A program made the translations under genes and the position numbers. From Agrobacterium cucumeris (lineage in GTDB: Bacteria > Pseudomonadota > Alphaproteobacteria > Rhizobiales > Rhizobiaceae), in contig NZ_CP080388.1 of NCBI RefSeq assembly GCF_030036535.1, positions 620,001 through 684,000 of the forward strand: a stretch of DNA of 64,000 bases, read 5' to 3'. Below are positions 43,461-53,275 of the stretch, piece after piece. How positions within the stretch are numbered: position 1 is the first letter of the stretch; each line of letters starts with the position of its first letter. The notes below the pieces were generated by a model. That model was given only the letters and a program-made list of their open reading frames with translations. It did not search any database and was not told the origin of the DNA.

Positions 43461-45775
43461 CAATATGCTCCGTCATTATACATGCCGGATTTCACAGAAT
43501 TGATTGCCGCTCCCAACTTGGAAGCCGCAGCGTCACCAGCAGCCTTGGGATCAGGTGAAGAGATGTTCTGTGTCACATTCTGGTTGACGGTGGTGACGTT
43601 GGACGTCGTGTTGCCAGCAGCAGGTGTGACGCCTCCGGTTTGTTGCGGCTGGTACGGCTGCGTAGCAGACATATCATCACTACCGCCAAATATTGCAGGC
43701 CACTTAAAAAGGCCGGTGAGATCGATACTGCCAATGGCAGCACGAATTCGCCCTGGCACACCAGCCAACCAACCATAGAGCGCTTCAAAAGCCGCTTTGA
43801 AGCCATCGACAACAGCATCGCCGAGCGCCGCACCGGCAGCACGCATCGCCTCCTTGTCAGCGTCAGAGAGCTTTTCCTGCGAGAAGAAAGACGTGATCGC
43901 TTTCCATATCTCGCCGAGCTTCTCCTTTGCGGCGTCAATCATGGCGCTAAAATCGAACATCTTCGCCATGGAGGCTTTGAACGCTGCGATCGAAGCGGGA
44001 TCAATGTTGAGCGCCGTGCCGATACGGTCCACGAGGAGCGACAGCGCCTTCGTGACACCCTCGACGCCGGTATTGAAGAAGGCGACAATCGGGCCTGCGA
44101 AACCGGACGCGAATGACGAAATGCGATCCCAATACTTCCAGACTGCAAATCCGGCTCCCGCCAGAACGGCCGCGATCGCCCAAACCGGCGCTGTGATCCC
44201 GGCGACGATGCCCGCAAGACCAGAGGCGAAGGCGGTCAGTGCGGCTGTCACGGCCGACAGCGAACCGGCAAGCCCGCCGCCGCTCGCGGCCGAGATGAAG
44301 GAAAGACCGGCGATCGCGTTTCGCAGCATCGGAATCCGGCCTGCGACCGGCAGAAGCGCCGAGCCGAGCGCCGAGGCGCTGCCCGCCGCAAACCGCCATG
44401 CACCGGCGATGATGCGCCAGCCGGTGGCGATGTTCCTGCCATCCTGAAACCGCAGGAAGGTCGAAGTGAAGCCAATCGCGGACAGCCGCATGGCGGCGAA
44501 GGCATAGGAGGCAACGCGCATGGCGACGGATGCCGCCAGCAGCCCGGCCGTGATTTTCACAATCGTCGCCGTCAACTCGGGGTTCGCCGTGGTCCAGTCA
44601 TTGACCATCCGCACGATTGCCGTGCCGCGCAGGACGATGTCCTGCACCACCGGCAGCAATGCGCCGCCTGCAGAAAACAGGTTATCGATCTCAGTCACGA
44701 GACCCTTGATCTGGGTTTTCAGGCCAGACATGACGTTGACGAAATCCTTGTCGATGACGCCGCTGGCAGCACCGGCTTCATCACGGATGCGCTTGTAATC
44801 CTCCAGATTGGGGATCAGGGCGCGAAGGAAATCGAGAACCTGCTTGTCGGCGAATAGCTCGCCCATCTTGTACTGGTCGCCGCCCGTCGCCTTTTTGATC
44901 AGCTCCAGCGAATGCAACAGGGGATCGGTACCCTTGGCAGCGGCCGACTTCATTTCCTTCTCGATGTCGATACCCATCTTCTTGAAGTTCTTCACCGTGT
45001 CCGGCGAAGTGATCTTCCCTAGGAAATTCGACATGTTGTTTGCGGCCTGATCGGCAGAACCTGCCGACTTCATGGCGATCTGGAGCGCGGCGGCAAGCGA
45101 TGCCACGGCCGGGACGCCCTGCATTTTCAGCGCCGAGGCGTTGGCCGTCAGTTCGGGGAAATTGCGCGCCATGTCCTTCAGCTCGAATGAGCCGGACTTG
45201 CCGGTGGACGCCATGACATCGAACGCCTTGGCAAGATCGGTCGCGGCAACCTTCAGGTTATCCATAACGGCGTAACCGGCATTGCCCATGTCGCCGACTT
45301 CCGCCTTGGTGGCAGTCGATGCCCGGCCGGTCGCCTCGATCGCCGCAAGGCTCTCGTCAAGGTCCATGCCCTTGCCGACATAGGTGGCAAGGATTTGCAG
45401 CAGCTCGGTCTTGTTCTTGCCGGTGGTGCGGGTCTGTGCAATCAGCCGCGCCTCGATCTCGCCCATGCGGTCGATCGGGATTTCCGCGACGTTTGCGAAG
45501 TCGATAAAGGCGTCCTGAAAATTCGCGCCCTTGAAGATCGGCGCGGCAAGCGTCATGGCCTGCCCGAATGCGCCAAGCATGCGGCCGCGAGCATCGCGCA
45601 GTGCCGCCTCGGCGTTTCTGGTAGCGGTTTCGATATTTTCGACGGTAAAGCCGTCCTTGATCGCGCCGGAGAAGCCCTGCTTGGCCGCTTGGCCCAAATC
45701 AAGAAGGCCGGACTTCACCTTTTTGGCGGGTCCGGTCAGTTGGTCGATCAGCCGAATGACAAAAGAGATATCCAT
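43460..45775 (-). CDS. Tail tape measure protein
   Basis: 771 residues; sets tail length. The N-terminal part carries the minor-tail/tape-measure domain (SFVIRLIDQLTGPAKKVKSG and following helices). The middle (about residues 390-570) is long and Ala/Gly-rich with hydrophobic helices, as usual for tape measures. A glutamine/asparagine/threonine-rich segment is near the C-terminus. Starts 2 bases after the E' stop. Corresponds to P2 gene T. Confidence 0.9.
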   Translation of the reverse strand: MDISFVIRLIDQLTGPAKKVKSGLLDLGQAAKQGFSGAIKDGFTVENIETATRNAEAALRDARGRMLGAFGQAMTLAAPIFKGANFQDAFIDFANVAEIPIDRMGEIEARLIAQTRTTGKNKTELLQILATYVGKGMDLDESLAAIEATGRASTATKAEVGDMGNAGYAVMDNLKVAATDLAKAFDVMASTGKSGSFELKDMARNFPELTANASALKMQGVPAVASLAAALQIAMKSAGSADQAANNMSNFLGKITSPDTVKNFKKMGIDIEKEMKSAAAKGTDPLLHSLELIKKATGGDQYKMGELFADKQVLDFLRALIPNLEDYKRIRDEAGAASGVIDKDFVNVMSGLKTQIKGLVTEIDNLFSAGGALLPVVQDIVLRGTAIVRMVNDWTTANPELTATIVKITAGLLAASVAMRVASYAFAAMRLSAIGFTSTFLRFQDGRNIATGWRIIAGAWRFAAGSASALGSALLPVAGRIPMLRNAIAGLSFISAASGGGLAGSLSAVTAALTAFASGLAGIVAGITAPVWAIAAVLAGAGFAVWKYWDRISSFASGFAGPIVAFFNTGVEGVTKALSLLVDRIGTALNIDPASIAAFKASMAKMFDFSAMIDAAKEKLGEIWKAITSFFSQEKLSDADKEAMRAAGAALGDAVVDGFKAAFEALYGWLAGVPGRIRAAIGSIDLTGLFKWPAIFGGSDDMSATQPYQPQQTGGVTPAAGNTTSNVTTVNQNVTQNISSPDPKAAGDAAASKLGAAINSVKSGMYNDGAY

Positions 45776-45776
45776 G

Positions 45777-46300
45777 TCATTCGGTCCTTTGGGCGGTTCC
45801 GGTCAATCGGGGAAGTTCGGCGCGATAAGAGAGAGCGTCCAGCCAAGGCATCTGTGCGATTTCCGAGGGCTGGAACTTGTAGACGGCCGCTAGGTCGGCT
45901 GCGTATTCGAACGCCCGAGGGACCGGAGTGCCGGAAAAAAATCAAGCAACGCCTTGCCGACAGCGACAAGATCGAGCCAGTCGAGCTGATCGATAAAAGC
46001 CGAGTCCTCCCGCGACATCGAAGCGACGATCCCGGTCAGGCTGTCGAGGCCGTCCGTGGTCAGCAGCGTGCTGGAAAGTTCGGTAATAAGCCCGCCAATA
46101 TCGACATCATCGATATTCGCTTTGCCGTCGCTCATCAGTTGCGAGGCGAGCTTCGGGCCAATCAGCACAGCGAGCTGCTTGGCGTGGGCGACGTTCGGCC
46201 GGAACATCGTGAAACTGTCCCGCTTGGCCTCTTTGCCGTCAGCATCCTTGACAGGAACCGGGACCGTGAGCGGGATTTTGACTTGTTGAACGAGCGACAT
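45777..46300 (-). CDS. Tail assembly chaperone E plus E' (programmed -1 frameshift product)
   Basis: The 0-frame product E is 136 residues (46300 to 45890, starting MSLVQQVKIPLTVPVPVKDA). Near its end the minus strand has seven T residues (complement of 45935-45941) in the order GAT TTT TTT CC. A -1 slip there continues into an open frame to the TGA at 45777, giving 122 + 52 = 174 residues. The extension (AAVYKFQPSEIAQMPWLDAL) resembles P2 E'. The same E/E+E' pair operates in P2 and most long-tailed phages to chaperone the tape measure. The frameshifted part has no ribosome site of its own. Confidence 0.82.
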
Positions 46301-46309
46301 GGCGAGACC

Positions 46310-46828
46310 TTACGAAAACAGGATGGAGCGGCGGGTGGAATTGATGGCCTGATAGTTCCAGATGTCCCAGCCACCCTTTTTGAAGCTGAAACGGTGCATC
46401 ACGCGACCGTCCCAATATTCGGTGTAGGACCAGATCGACTTGATCTCGTGGTCGTAACCGGTGGCCTTACCGCCAGCCATCGCCTCGCCCTCGACCTTGG
46501 ACAGACGGCCGGTCACGTCGATCGAATGCTCGTGCTCGGTACCGTCTTCCTCGGAAATCACCAGCTTCTTGCCGGTCCAGTTCTGACGGACACCGGCAGG
46601 CCCGCCGAACAGGGCAAGCGTTTCCGGCGTGTGGCTCTTCAGCTTGAACGGCATGGTGAGTGCCTTGATGCCGAGGCCGGTAATGTCCAGCTCCATGTCC
46701 GAGCCGCCCGGCTGGAAGGTTTCGGTGATTTCTTCCAGCGCTGGAAGCTTCAGCGTCTCGATGTCGAGCGCCAGATTGACGTTGTCGTTGACGTTGAGCG
46801 TGAAGCCCCTGATGATGCGCAGTGTCAT
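46310..46828 (-). CDS. Major tail tube protein (P2 FII-like)
   Basis: 172-residue tail tube subunit: RIIRGFTLNVNDNVNLALDI at the N-terminus and the conserved MELDITGLGIKALTMPFKLK region. Polymerises inside the sheath. It lies between the sheath and E genes as in P2. Confidence 0.9.
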   Translation of the reverse strand: MTLRIIRGFTLNVNDNVNLALDIETLKLPALEEITETFQPGGSDMELDITGLGIKALTMPFKLKSHTPETLALFGGPAGVRQNWTGKKLVISEEDGTEHEHSIDVTGRLSKVEGEAMAGGKATGYDHEIKSIWSYTEYWDGRVMHRFSFKKGGWDIWNYQAINSTRRSILFS

Positions 46829-46837
46829 GGTGGCCCC

Positions 46838-48112
46838 TTATGCGGCGGAGAGATAATCGGCGATCGTGCCGCCGAACTCGGCAGTCACACGGCGCTGGAT
46901 TTCATTGGCGAGGGTGTCGAAGTAAGCCTCGTTGCGGCGCGAGCCGAAGATCAGGTCTTCCAGCGGCGGCGTCTCTTCGGCATCGAACTCGACGCGCAGC
47001 TTGCCGAGGCGCAGGTTCGCATTGCCGTTCATCGCCCGGTCCCAATAGACGCGACCACCAAGGATGGCGCCAACCGCCTGCATGCTGTCGAGCAGGTCCT
47101 GCAGGCTGCGCATCACGGCGATGACATGCTGCGCCGTCAGGTTCTCGTCATTGGCCCATGGCCGGAAACCGTTGATGATGGCTTTCTCGATGGTGGCGCG
47201 GGTACGGACCACGTTGACGAACTGCCAGAGGGTGTCCGTGGAGGCGGTGCGGTTGCCCCACAAAATGCGACCGTTCGTGGCGAACTGGCCGCTGGCACCC
47301 TGCGAAAGCCGGGACGGGATGAAAGTGGCGATGCCGTTCTGGTTGAGGAGGTTCGCCTCGTGATCGATTTCGCCGTCAAAATAGGTGATCGGCCGTGCCG
47401 TGCCGAGGATGCCCTTGACCTCTTGGTTCGAGGGGGACCAGTACGCTCCACCCTTTTTCTTGTCGCGCTTCACGAACATTGCCGCAGCGAAGGGCGAAGC
47501 AGGCTTGGTGACGATCGTCGCGCCGGAAGCAACCCGGACGAATGGGTCGACCAGATAGGTGTAGCGGGAGGAAAAATCGGCTCTGAATGCGAGACTGGTC
47601 GCGGAATTGGGACCGCCCGTGTCAATAACTGCGATCGCCTTCAGCTTCTCAGAAACCTGCTCCAGCGCATCAGCGAGCGGGTTCTTGGCGTCCTCGACGC
47701 GACCTGAAGAATAGCCGGGCGCGATCACGAGACCCGGCTCGACACCGACATGACCACGGGCAAAGGAAAGAGCATGAACGCCCGTCATCGACGCGGCCGA
47801 ACCCTGCAACTTGGCGCGGGTTGCTTCCGGTGTCTGACCCGCCTCGCAACGGACGAACACGCACTGCGCCTCGATCCCCTGCGCCCGGATCGCATTAATA
47901 ATGTCGATCGCGGTACCGGTGGTGCCGAGCGCGGCAACCTTATCGGCCTCGTGGGTGTAGAACGCCACCGGCTCATCATAGGGGAAAAGCGTGTTTGAGG
48001 CGTCCGGCGCAATGACGGCCGCGCCGATCGCAGAGCTGTCGGCCGTCTCAAGCGGCCTGCTTTCGCTGCCAGCATCAATTACGCGGACGCCGTGATTAAA
48101 ATCGAGTGCCAT
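46838..48112 (-). CDS. Contractile tail sheath protein (P2 FI-like)
   Basis: 424-residue sheath subunit: FNHGVRVIDAGSESRPLETA, the VIAPDASNTLFPYDEP segment, and the C-terminal RRNEAYFDTLANEIQRRVTA characteristic of FI-type sheaths. First gene of a new transcription unit: a terminator and twin palindromes precede it. Confidence 0.92.
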   Translation of the reverse strand: MALDFNHGVRVIDAGSESRPLETADSSAIGAAVIAPDASNTLFPYDEPVAFYTHEADKVAALGTTGTAIDIINAIRAQGIEAQCVFVRCEAGQTPEATRAKLQGSAASMTGVHALSFARGHVGVEPGLVIAPGYSSGRVEDAKNPLADALEQVSEKLKAIAVIDTGGPNSATSLAFRADFSSRYTYLVDPFVRVASGATIVTKPASPFAAAMFVKRDKKKGGAYWSPSNQEVKGILGTARPITYFDGEIDHEANLLNQNGIATFIPSRLSQGASGQFATNGRILWGNRTASTDTLWQFVNVVRTRATIEKAIINGFRPWANDENLTAQHVIAVMRSLQDLLDSMQAVGAILGGRVYWDRAMNGNANLRLGKLRVEFDAEETPPLEDLIFGSRRNEAYFDTLANEIQRRVTAEFGGTIADYLSAA

Positions 48113-48160
48113 AAGCCGTCTCCAAAGGTCGAATTGGAGACCACATTAGGAAGTCAAGCT

Positions 48161-48185
48161 TGACACTGTCAGGCTGACACTGTCA
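48161..48185. promoter_or_regulatory. Twin TGACACTGTCA palindromes upstream of the sheath gene
   Basis: Two perfect copies of TGACACTGTCA at 48161-48171 and 48175-48185, starts 14 bases apart, 50-73 bases before the sheath ATG. The same core in a longer palindrome is at 59889-59903 before the protease gene. A TTGACT that could be a -35 box lies next to them on the minus strand. Position fits a late-activator binding site (role of Ogr in P2 or C in Mu). Confidence 0.65.
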
Positions 48186-48195
48186 GGCCCGGCAA

Positions 48196-48222
48196 TGAAA
48201 AAGGGCGGTTTGAACCGCCCTT
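48196..48222 (-). terminator. Rho-independent terminator after the fibre-assembly gene
   Basis: Perfect 8-10 bp stem AAGGGCGG(TT)/(AA)CCGCCCTT (48201-48222) followed on the minus strand by a TTTTT-containing tract. Ends the head-to-fibre unit just before the sheath promoter. Confidence 0.8.
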
Positions 48223-48265
48223 GAAGCCTATTTAATGACCTATTTAAGATCGCATGTCCATCCGG

Positions 48266-48676
48266 TCAGGTGTAGTTCGAAAGCGCCCACGTCCAAAGAT
48301 GATCGAGCTGCGCCTGCGAAATATTTTCCAGCTCGGCCATCTGGTTCAAAAGCGGGTCAGTGCGCCGGTAAAGCTGCGCATCCTCGAAATATACAATCGC
48401 CTGCTGCTTTTCGACACCTTCAGGCATGGCGTCGATATGGGCTTTCACACCTGCCTTGGTGACGCCAACTTCAGCGGCCGCAAGCCAGAAGCCAAGTCGA
48501 GGGATCGGCGGCACCAGCGTGGGGGGAGTAACGTAAGCCGGGATAGAATTTCCAGCAGCCTCCCACTCGGCAATAATTTGACGATGCCGATTTCCCATAT
48601 CGTCAGGCACAAACAATACCTGCTCATCGATCTCGATGCGGATCATTCCGCTTTCGGTATATCCGATAACGTTCAT
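48266..48676 (-). CDS. Tail fibre assembly-like protein
   Basis: 136 residues. N-terminus MNVIGYTESGMIRIEIDEQV, then a proline-rich PPTLVPPIPRLGFWLAAAEV and the helix segment with EGVEKQQAIVYFEDAQLYRR and PLLNQMAEL that is typical of small proteins behind phage tail fibres. GAGG lies 7 bases before the ATG; the gene starts 2 bases from the fibre stop. P2 gpG position. Confidence 0.75.
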   Translation of the reverse strand: MNVIGYTESGMIRIEIDEQVLFVPDDMGNRHRQIIAEWEAAGNSIPAYVTPPTLVPPIPRLGFWLAAAEVGVTKAGVKAHIDAMPEGVEKQQAIVYFEDAQLYRRTDPLLNQMAELENISQAQLDHLWTWALSNYT

Positions 48677-48677
48677 A

Positions 48678-50180
48678 TCAAATCCTCGCATCCGCGATCC
48701 ATACGCTGTTAGCTTGGAACGTGTCCTGCCTTCCATTGATAGACGCCGTAAGTGTTTCTACCCCACCGAACCCCGTGAAACCTGCGCTTACGGTCACACT
48801 AGGGGTTGCTCGCATTCTAGTTCCGATGTCCATGTAACAAGACTTCGTTCTCACATCCGCTCCATTCCCCGTGATGCTATCGGGAAGCGCAACCTTGGGG
48901 ATGGTCGATCGGAAATAATACCGCATGCAAGCCCGCCAGACGTCGCCAATGTTGGGGAGTTCCCATTCCGGCAATTGCCCTCCGGCGTAAAGGCCGATGT
49001 CAGCCACCTCTACTATATTCCCTACCGTTGCCATGAACGGGGTAAGGGAAGCCGTGGCAACGAAATTTCCGTTCACCCATTCGTTTTCTTGGGCCGTAAG
49101 GAAGCTGCTGCCGCTGGAAAGCGTTATTCTAACGGACAATCCAGAAGCACTGCTGTCCTTCACCCACGTGCCAGTTTTGCACCCCGGAACTACCGCCGTT
49201 ATCAGCTTATCCTTGTTCGCCTCTGCCGCCGTCACCGTGAACATTTTTACGTAGGATCGGGTGAGGCTAGTGTTGGTGAAGGAAAGACCGTAGCTTCCCT
49301 GCGGCAGCTTCACCACCCCGCGCCAAACGAACGGCATAGCGTCAGCCGTTCCGAATTTGAGGTCGGCAACTTCGATGCCCTCAATGGGAAATACGACTCC
49401 GTAATAGTCTCCTGTGCCAAAAGCGGCATCAGAAGTAAGAACGGTTGCTCTGAACCGATACGGCGAACCACCGGGGGTGTCAGATGCGAGTTGCCCGGCC
49501 CTGAGAACGCCGCCACCCGTCGAGTTTACATGGACTCCGTCCATGACGTATTGAGCGGAACCGACATCGATCGTTCCCGAAGTTCGATCTTGGCAAACTT
49601 GGAACGCCGGGTTCAGGTGCCGATTGCGTTTACTGGCCTTCGTAGACGTCGAATTGGCAGCGGCCAGCACTACAGCGTCGATTGCCTGCTGCTGCGCATC
49701 GCTTACAGGCTTGTCCTTGTCCGCCGTGTTATTGGCGTTACCGAGGCCAACATCGCCTTTTTCAATCGCAATATCACCGGAAAGCTCTTTGCCATTCACC
49801 TTGCGAGTGTTGGGTACCTTTCCGGCCAAACCGTCCGAAAGGGCGCTCGCCGTCGCGTAGTGGGCGGGCAACTGACCGCCGAACTTGAGTGCATCCGGTG
49901 CCTTGCCGCCAACAATGATCTGATCGATCTGGTTTTGGGCGAGCGTAATGGACTGCTGCAGATTTACGATCTGCGGCGCGACGTTGATCTGTATATAGTC
50001 AAGCGACGCCTGAATGCCCTGAGCCTTCAATGTCTCGAAGGTGGCCTCAAGCTGCTCACGAGCTGCAATGCGATCGGCAAGGTCACCAAATATCGCGTTC
50101 CACAGATCGGCCGTGAACTCGGTCGGAGGCCATGAGGGAAGCTGGTAGCGATTATCGCGCGTTGGCGTAGTCAATGACAT
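48678..50180 (-). CDS. Phage tail fibre protein
   Basis: 500-residue fibre. N-terminal attachment part (about 1-80), then a repeat-type segment with GDVGLGNANNTADKDKPVSD, common in tail fibres, and a variable C-terminal half rich in Ser/Thr/Gly likely to bind the host receptor. Corresponds to P2 gpH position. The ATG at 50180 has GGGGAGG just upstream, inside the preceding small gene. Confidence 0.85.
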   Translation of the reverse strand: MSLTTPTRDNRYQLPSWPPTEFTADLWNAIFGDLADRIAAREQLEATFETLKAQGIQASLDYIQINVAPQIVNLQQSITLAQNQIDQIIVGGKAPDALKFGGQLPAHYATASALSDGLAGKVPNTRKVNGKELSGDIAIEKGDVGLGNANNTADKDKPVSDAQQQAIDAVVLAAANSTSTKASKRNRHLNPAFQVCQDRTSGTIDVGSAQYVMDGVHVNSTGGGVLRAGQLASDTPGGSPYRFRATVLTSDAAFGTGDYYGVVFPIEGIEVADLKFGTADAMPFVWRGVVKLPQGSYGLSFTNTSLTRSYVKMFTVTAAEANKDKLITAVVPGCKTGTWVKDSSASGLSVRITLSSGSSFLTAQENEWVNGNFVATASLTPFMATVGNIVEVADIGLYAGGQLPEWELPNIGDVWRACMRYYFRSTIPKVALPDSITGNGADVRTKSCYMDIGTRMRATPSVTVSAGFTGFGGVETLTASINGRQDTFQANSVWIADARI

Positions 50181-50319
50181 CCTCCCCTTCCTGCTCGATG
50201 ACGGATTTCAGAACCGAGCCGGACATTTCGATTTCGTTGAGCGGCCGATACCGGAACGGTCCCAACGTCACCGGCCGCGTCAGTTTGACGTCATAGGTCT
50301 TTTTTTCATCAACTTTCAT
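50152..50319 (-). CDS. Small prophage protein (55 aa)
   Basis: 55 residues, starting MKVDEKKTYDVKLTRPVTLG and ending EDVIDYANAR. CGAGG lies 6 bases before the ATG at 50319. It overlaps the start of the fibre gene by 29 bases in another frame and supplies that gene's ribosome site, so the two are coupled. Mixed charged/beta-type composition; function unknown, perhaps a small baseplate or fibre accessory. Confidence 0.6.
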   Translation of the reverse strand: MKVDEKKTYDVKLTRPVTLGPFRYRPLNEIEMSGSVLKSVIEQEGEDVIDYANAR

Positions 50320-50332
50320 GGATGCCTCGGGT

Positions 50333-52597
50333 CTAAAGGGCGGAGATGAAACCGTCCTGAAGGAACGGAACGGTCACGGGATTGTCGGTGTTGGCGGCAA
50401 AATGCATGCGGGCGTTCTGTGTGGCAGCGCCCAGCGAATAGGTGGACAGGAAGGTTCGCCGTGCCGGATTGCTTGGATCAATCGTGACTTCCGTTGTGCC
50501 AGGAGCGATCACGTTGTTGCCCACCATGATCCGGGGGGTGAACTGGTGATGCGCCGGGTCAAAGGCATCCAACGTATATTGCGTCACGATCGCGCTGGTG
50601 GAGACACCGAACTCGAAGGCTTTGCTGAGGGCTTTCATGTTGGTGCGGTTGCGAGCCACCCGCGAGACAGCGGTCGCGTCCAGCTGGATCATGGGCTGAA
50701 GATCAGCCGTGCCGACCATCACGAGGCGCAGCTCCACCGATGCCGGCAGGCCAACGAGAGGGTTCGTGGCGGGATCACCATCATCCAGCTCGACCCACGC
50801 GGTCGTTCCTGCAGGACGGATTTCCCATACCAGCGCCGTGCCGCCCGGCACCCAACCCGAGAAAAGCATGTCGATCTGGGTCATGCCGTCAGCGAGATTG
50901 AGAGCCTGCATCGGGACTACAGTGCGCGGGCTGTGATATCGCGCTCCATTCACTCTGAAGCAGAAATCAATGTCCATCGAGCCTTGGGCGAACACGCCGT
51001 CCGTGCACGAGAACTGCGTGCCACCGGTGTACTTATTCCCGGTAGAGACAGAGAGCGCATGTGCGCCCGTGGTCACGGTCACGATGGCATAGCGCTTTCC
51101 GCTCTCCATGAGCGTGTACGGCATAACGCAATTGACCCAGCCAACCGCCATGTCCTTGTGTTCGATCTTGCTGACGGCAAGCACGCGGTCGAACAGCGGT
51201 GTTCCACCCGTCGAAACTTCGACCACAGCCATGTGAACATCGCCATCAAGTCCGACTTTTGCAAAATGCAAGTCGATGGACGTCATCAGCATGGGCTGGG
51301 CGACGAGGAACGATTGGGCATAGATCGAGCCATTCATTCCGACTTTTTCAGTGACGTAGCCCCAATAGGGTTCGCTGTAGATCTCGTAACGGATTTGGCG
51401 CACGCCGTAGGTTTGATGACCGACGCCGAGGTTCGCCCGGATTTCAACAACTTCGAACTGCTCGCCACCCACGTTCAGCATCTGGCCCACGCGGGAATCG
51501 CCGCCCAATCCAGCCCACCCGGCGGCGTTTTCACAGGCCCCCATTGTCGGACCGTAGGTGAGACGAATGCGGGAGGCTTCCATCCGCGTCAGCGTCGTTT
51601 GCGTGTGGACCAACTGAGAGATGTTGAGCGTGCTGTCGAGCGACGTGTTCTCGATCTTCACGACCTCGTCAAAGGCCGGGACCATGCGGCGGGTCCGGAA
51701 GGCAATCTGCGGATTGTCCTCGGCCTGCACTTCGAGACGCGCCTGCGTAATCGCTGCGAAACCAAAGCGAACGCCTTCTTCGACCCGCGCCAGCCAGTCC
51801 ACATGCTGCAGGTCCCACCGATCGGGGATCAGTCCGTTGTCGAAGACATAGGCGCGAGCCTCGTCAGGCAAATCGACCTTCAGCCTTGCGGCACCGATAT
51901 CGCGCTGCATCTGCCGAATAATGGCCGGGCGCGGAATATCGGTCAGCCGGGTGGCGATGTTGGTGATTTGCGTTTCAATAGTCTGCGTGCGCAAAAAGAG
52001 GCCCGAAAGGTCAATTTCCAGCGCAGTTACGCGGTTTTCTACCTCGTACAACGTCTTAACGCGGCTGGCGTTTCCCGGCTCGATGACATCAACACCGGTC
52101 GATTTCAGGAGGACGAAAGCGATGCAAGCGTCGGTCTCGGCCACCACCGGCTTTGCCGGAACCGGGTTCGCCTCGCCAGCCTGCACGATCAGATTAACGA
52201 TGCGTCGCACGGTCTTGGGCGTGACGCGCTGAACCGGGATCGAGGTTTCCGGGTCTTGCGATGTTTCGAACGGCCTGCTTGCAGTCTCGGTAATTTCTTC
52301 GCCGCGCAGCAGGATTGCCACCCAGCGCTGGTCAGAAGCTGCGGGCGGAATTTGAAGCTGAAGATTGACGTCCTTGGAAGCCGCCTGCGCATAGACTTTC
52401 TCACCCGCGACATAGCGGCCGGGCGACACGGTAATTTCCTGCACGGACTTTCGGGCAACGGTAAAATGCGACCAGTGCGCTGGATAGCCGATTGCGTCCC
52501 GCCAAACGCCATCTACATCCTGCTGGGCAAACAGGCTGACATTTTCAAAGTCGGTGTGATCGGCGATTTCGGCATTCGAGAAGGTAACGCGGGGCAT
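50333..52597 (-). CDS. Large baseplate/fibre-associated structural protein
   Basis: 754-residue protein between gpI and the fibre. The N-terminal part (about 1-110) is beta-rich (HTDFENVSLFAQQDVDGVWR). A helical region spans about 180-240 (heptad-like, VENRVTALEIDLSGLFLRTQ), and the long C-terminal part from about 420 is beta-rich. Resembles uncharacterised (DUF4815-like) tail proteins that occur beside fibres; not present in P2 itself. Likely an adapter or second receptor-binding element. Confidence 0.65.
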   Translation of the reverse strand: MPRVTFSNAEIADHTDFENVSLFAQQDVDGVWRDAIGYPAHWSHFTVARKSVQEITVSPGRYVAGEKVYAQAASKDVNLQLQIPPAASDQRWVAILLRGEEITETASRPFETSQDPETSIPVQRVTPKTVRRIVNLIVQAGEANPVPAKPVVAETDACIAFVLLKSTGVDVIEPGNASRVKTLYEVENRVTALEIDLSGLFLRTQTIETQITNIATRLTDIPRPAIIRQMQRDIGAARLKVDLPDEARAYVFDNGLIPDRWDLQHVDWLARVEEGVRFGFAAITQARLEVQAEDNPQIAFRTRRMVPAFDEVVKIENTSLDSTLNISQLVHTQTTLTRMEASRIRLTYGPTMGACENAAGWAGLGGDSRVGQMLNVGGEQFEVVEIRANLGVGHQTYGVRQIRYEIYSEPYWGYVTEKVGMNGSIYAQSFLVAQPMLMTSIDLHFAKVGLDGDVHMAVVEVSTGGTPLFDRVLAVSKIEHKDMAVGWVNCVMPYTLMESGKRYAIVTVTTGAHALSVSTGNKYTGGTQFSCTDGVFAQGSMDIDFCFRVNGARYHSPRTVVPMQALNLADGMTQIDMLFSGWVPGGTALVWEIRPAGTTAWVELDDGDPATNPLVGLPASVELRLVMVGTADLQPMIQLDATAVSRVARNRTNMKALSKAFEFGVSTSAIVTQYTLDAFDPAHHQFTPRIMVGNNVIAPGTTEVTIDPSNPARRTFLSTYSLGAATQNARMHFAANTDNPVTVPFLQDGFISAL

Positions 52598-52612
52598 GGG
52601 CTGGTCCTCGTA

Positions 52613-53275
52613 TCAAAGATATTGGCGCTGGCGATAACCGCCCGGCGAAGTGCTGCCGTCGATCATGACGGCGTCCTGCAGGGTGATCGGTCGACGCCAT
52701 GCGAAGCTGACGGTGTAGAGGGTGTCCGGCGTCTTTGCGGTGACCATGGCGCGCTGTGCGCGACGGATCGGCTCAAGATCGACGGATGTGAGGGCGGCGC
52801 GGCCAAGAGCCGACCGGCCGATCTGAAAATGATTTTTCGGGGCGCGCAACGTGACGTGCACGAGGTAATGCGCCGTGAACGGTTGGTGCGCGATCGGCGT
52901 GCGGCCGATGACGGCGCGACCGAAGGTGAAACGGGCCGGATGGGCGATGCGGTCGATGATATCGGCATCCACGAAAGCCAGATAGCGCTTCAGGCCGACA
53001 AGCGTGCCTTTCAGGGCCGCCAACCGCGAGCCGGGATAGAGGACAGAACGCCCCGCACATTGGGCGATCATTTCCCGCTTCCGCTCCTCGCTCCAGTCGT
53101 CGTACCAGAGGTCAACCGAATGGTGCGCGGCGAGATAGGGCAGCAGCCGCGCTTCCGTCTTGTACGGGTCCATCAGGTCTGCGAAAGGCACAGCCAGGTC
53201 ATCGGACATGCCACCGGCAAGCGCGTATTCAAAAGGCTCGGAATTGGACGGAAGAAGCGCTGCAACGTCCCTCAT
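52613..53275 (-). CDS. Baseplate protein I (P2 gpI-like)
   Basis: 220-residue tail protein I: LLPYLAAHHSVDLWYDDWSE followed by ERKREMIAQCAGRSVLYPGS is the family core. Joins J at the baseplate wedge. It overlaps J by 4 bases. Confidence 0.88.
   Translation of the reverse strand: MRDVAALLPSNSEPFEYALAGGMSDDLAVPFADLMDPYKTEARLLPYLAAHHSVDLWYDDWSEERKREMIAQCAGRSVLYPGSRLAALKGTLVGLKRYLAFVDADIIDRIAHPARFTFGRAVIGRTPIAHQPFTAHYLVHVTLRAPKNHFQIGRSALGRAALTSVDLEPIRRAQRAMVTAKTPDTLYTVSFAWRRPITLQDAVMIDGSTSPGGYRQRQYL

Noticed and set aside
45395..47707. A 770-codon open frame on the plus strand opposite sheath, tube and tape-measure genes
   Set aside because: Antisense to conserved structural genes; no ribosome site or recognisable protein features.
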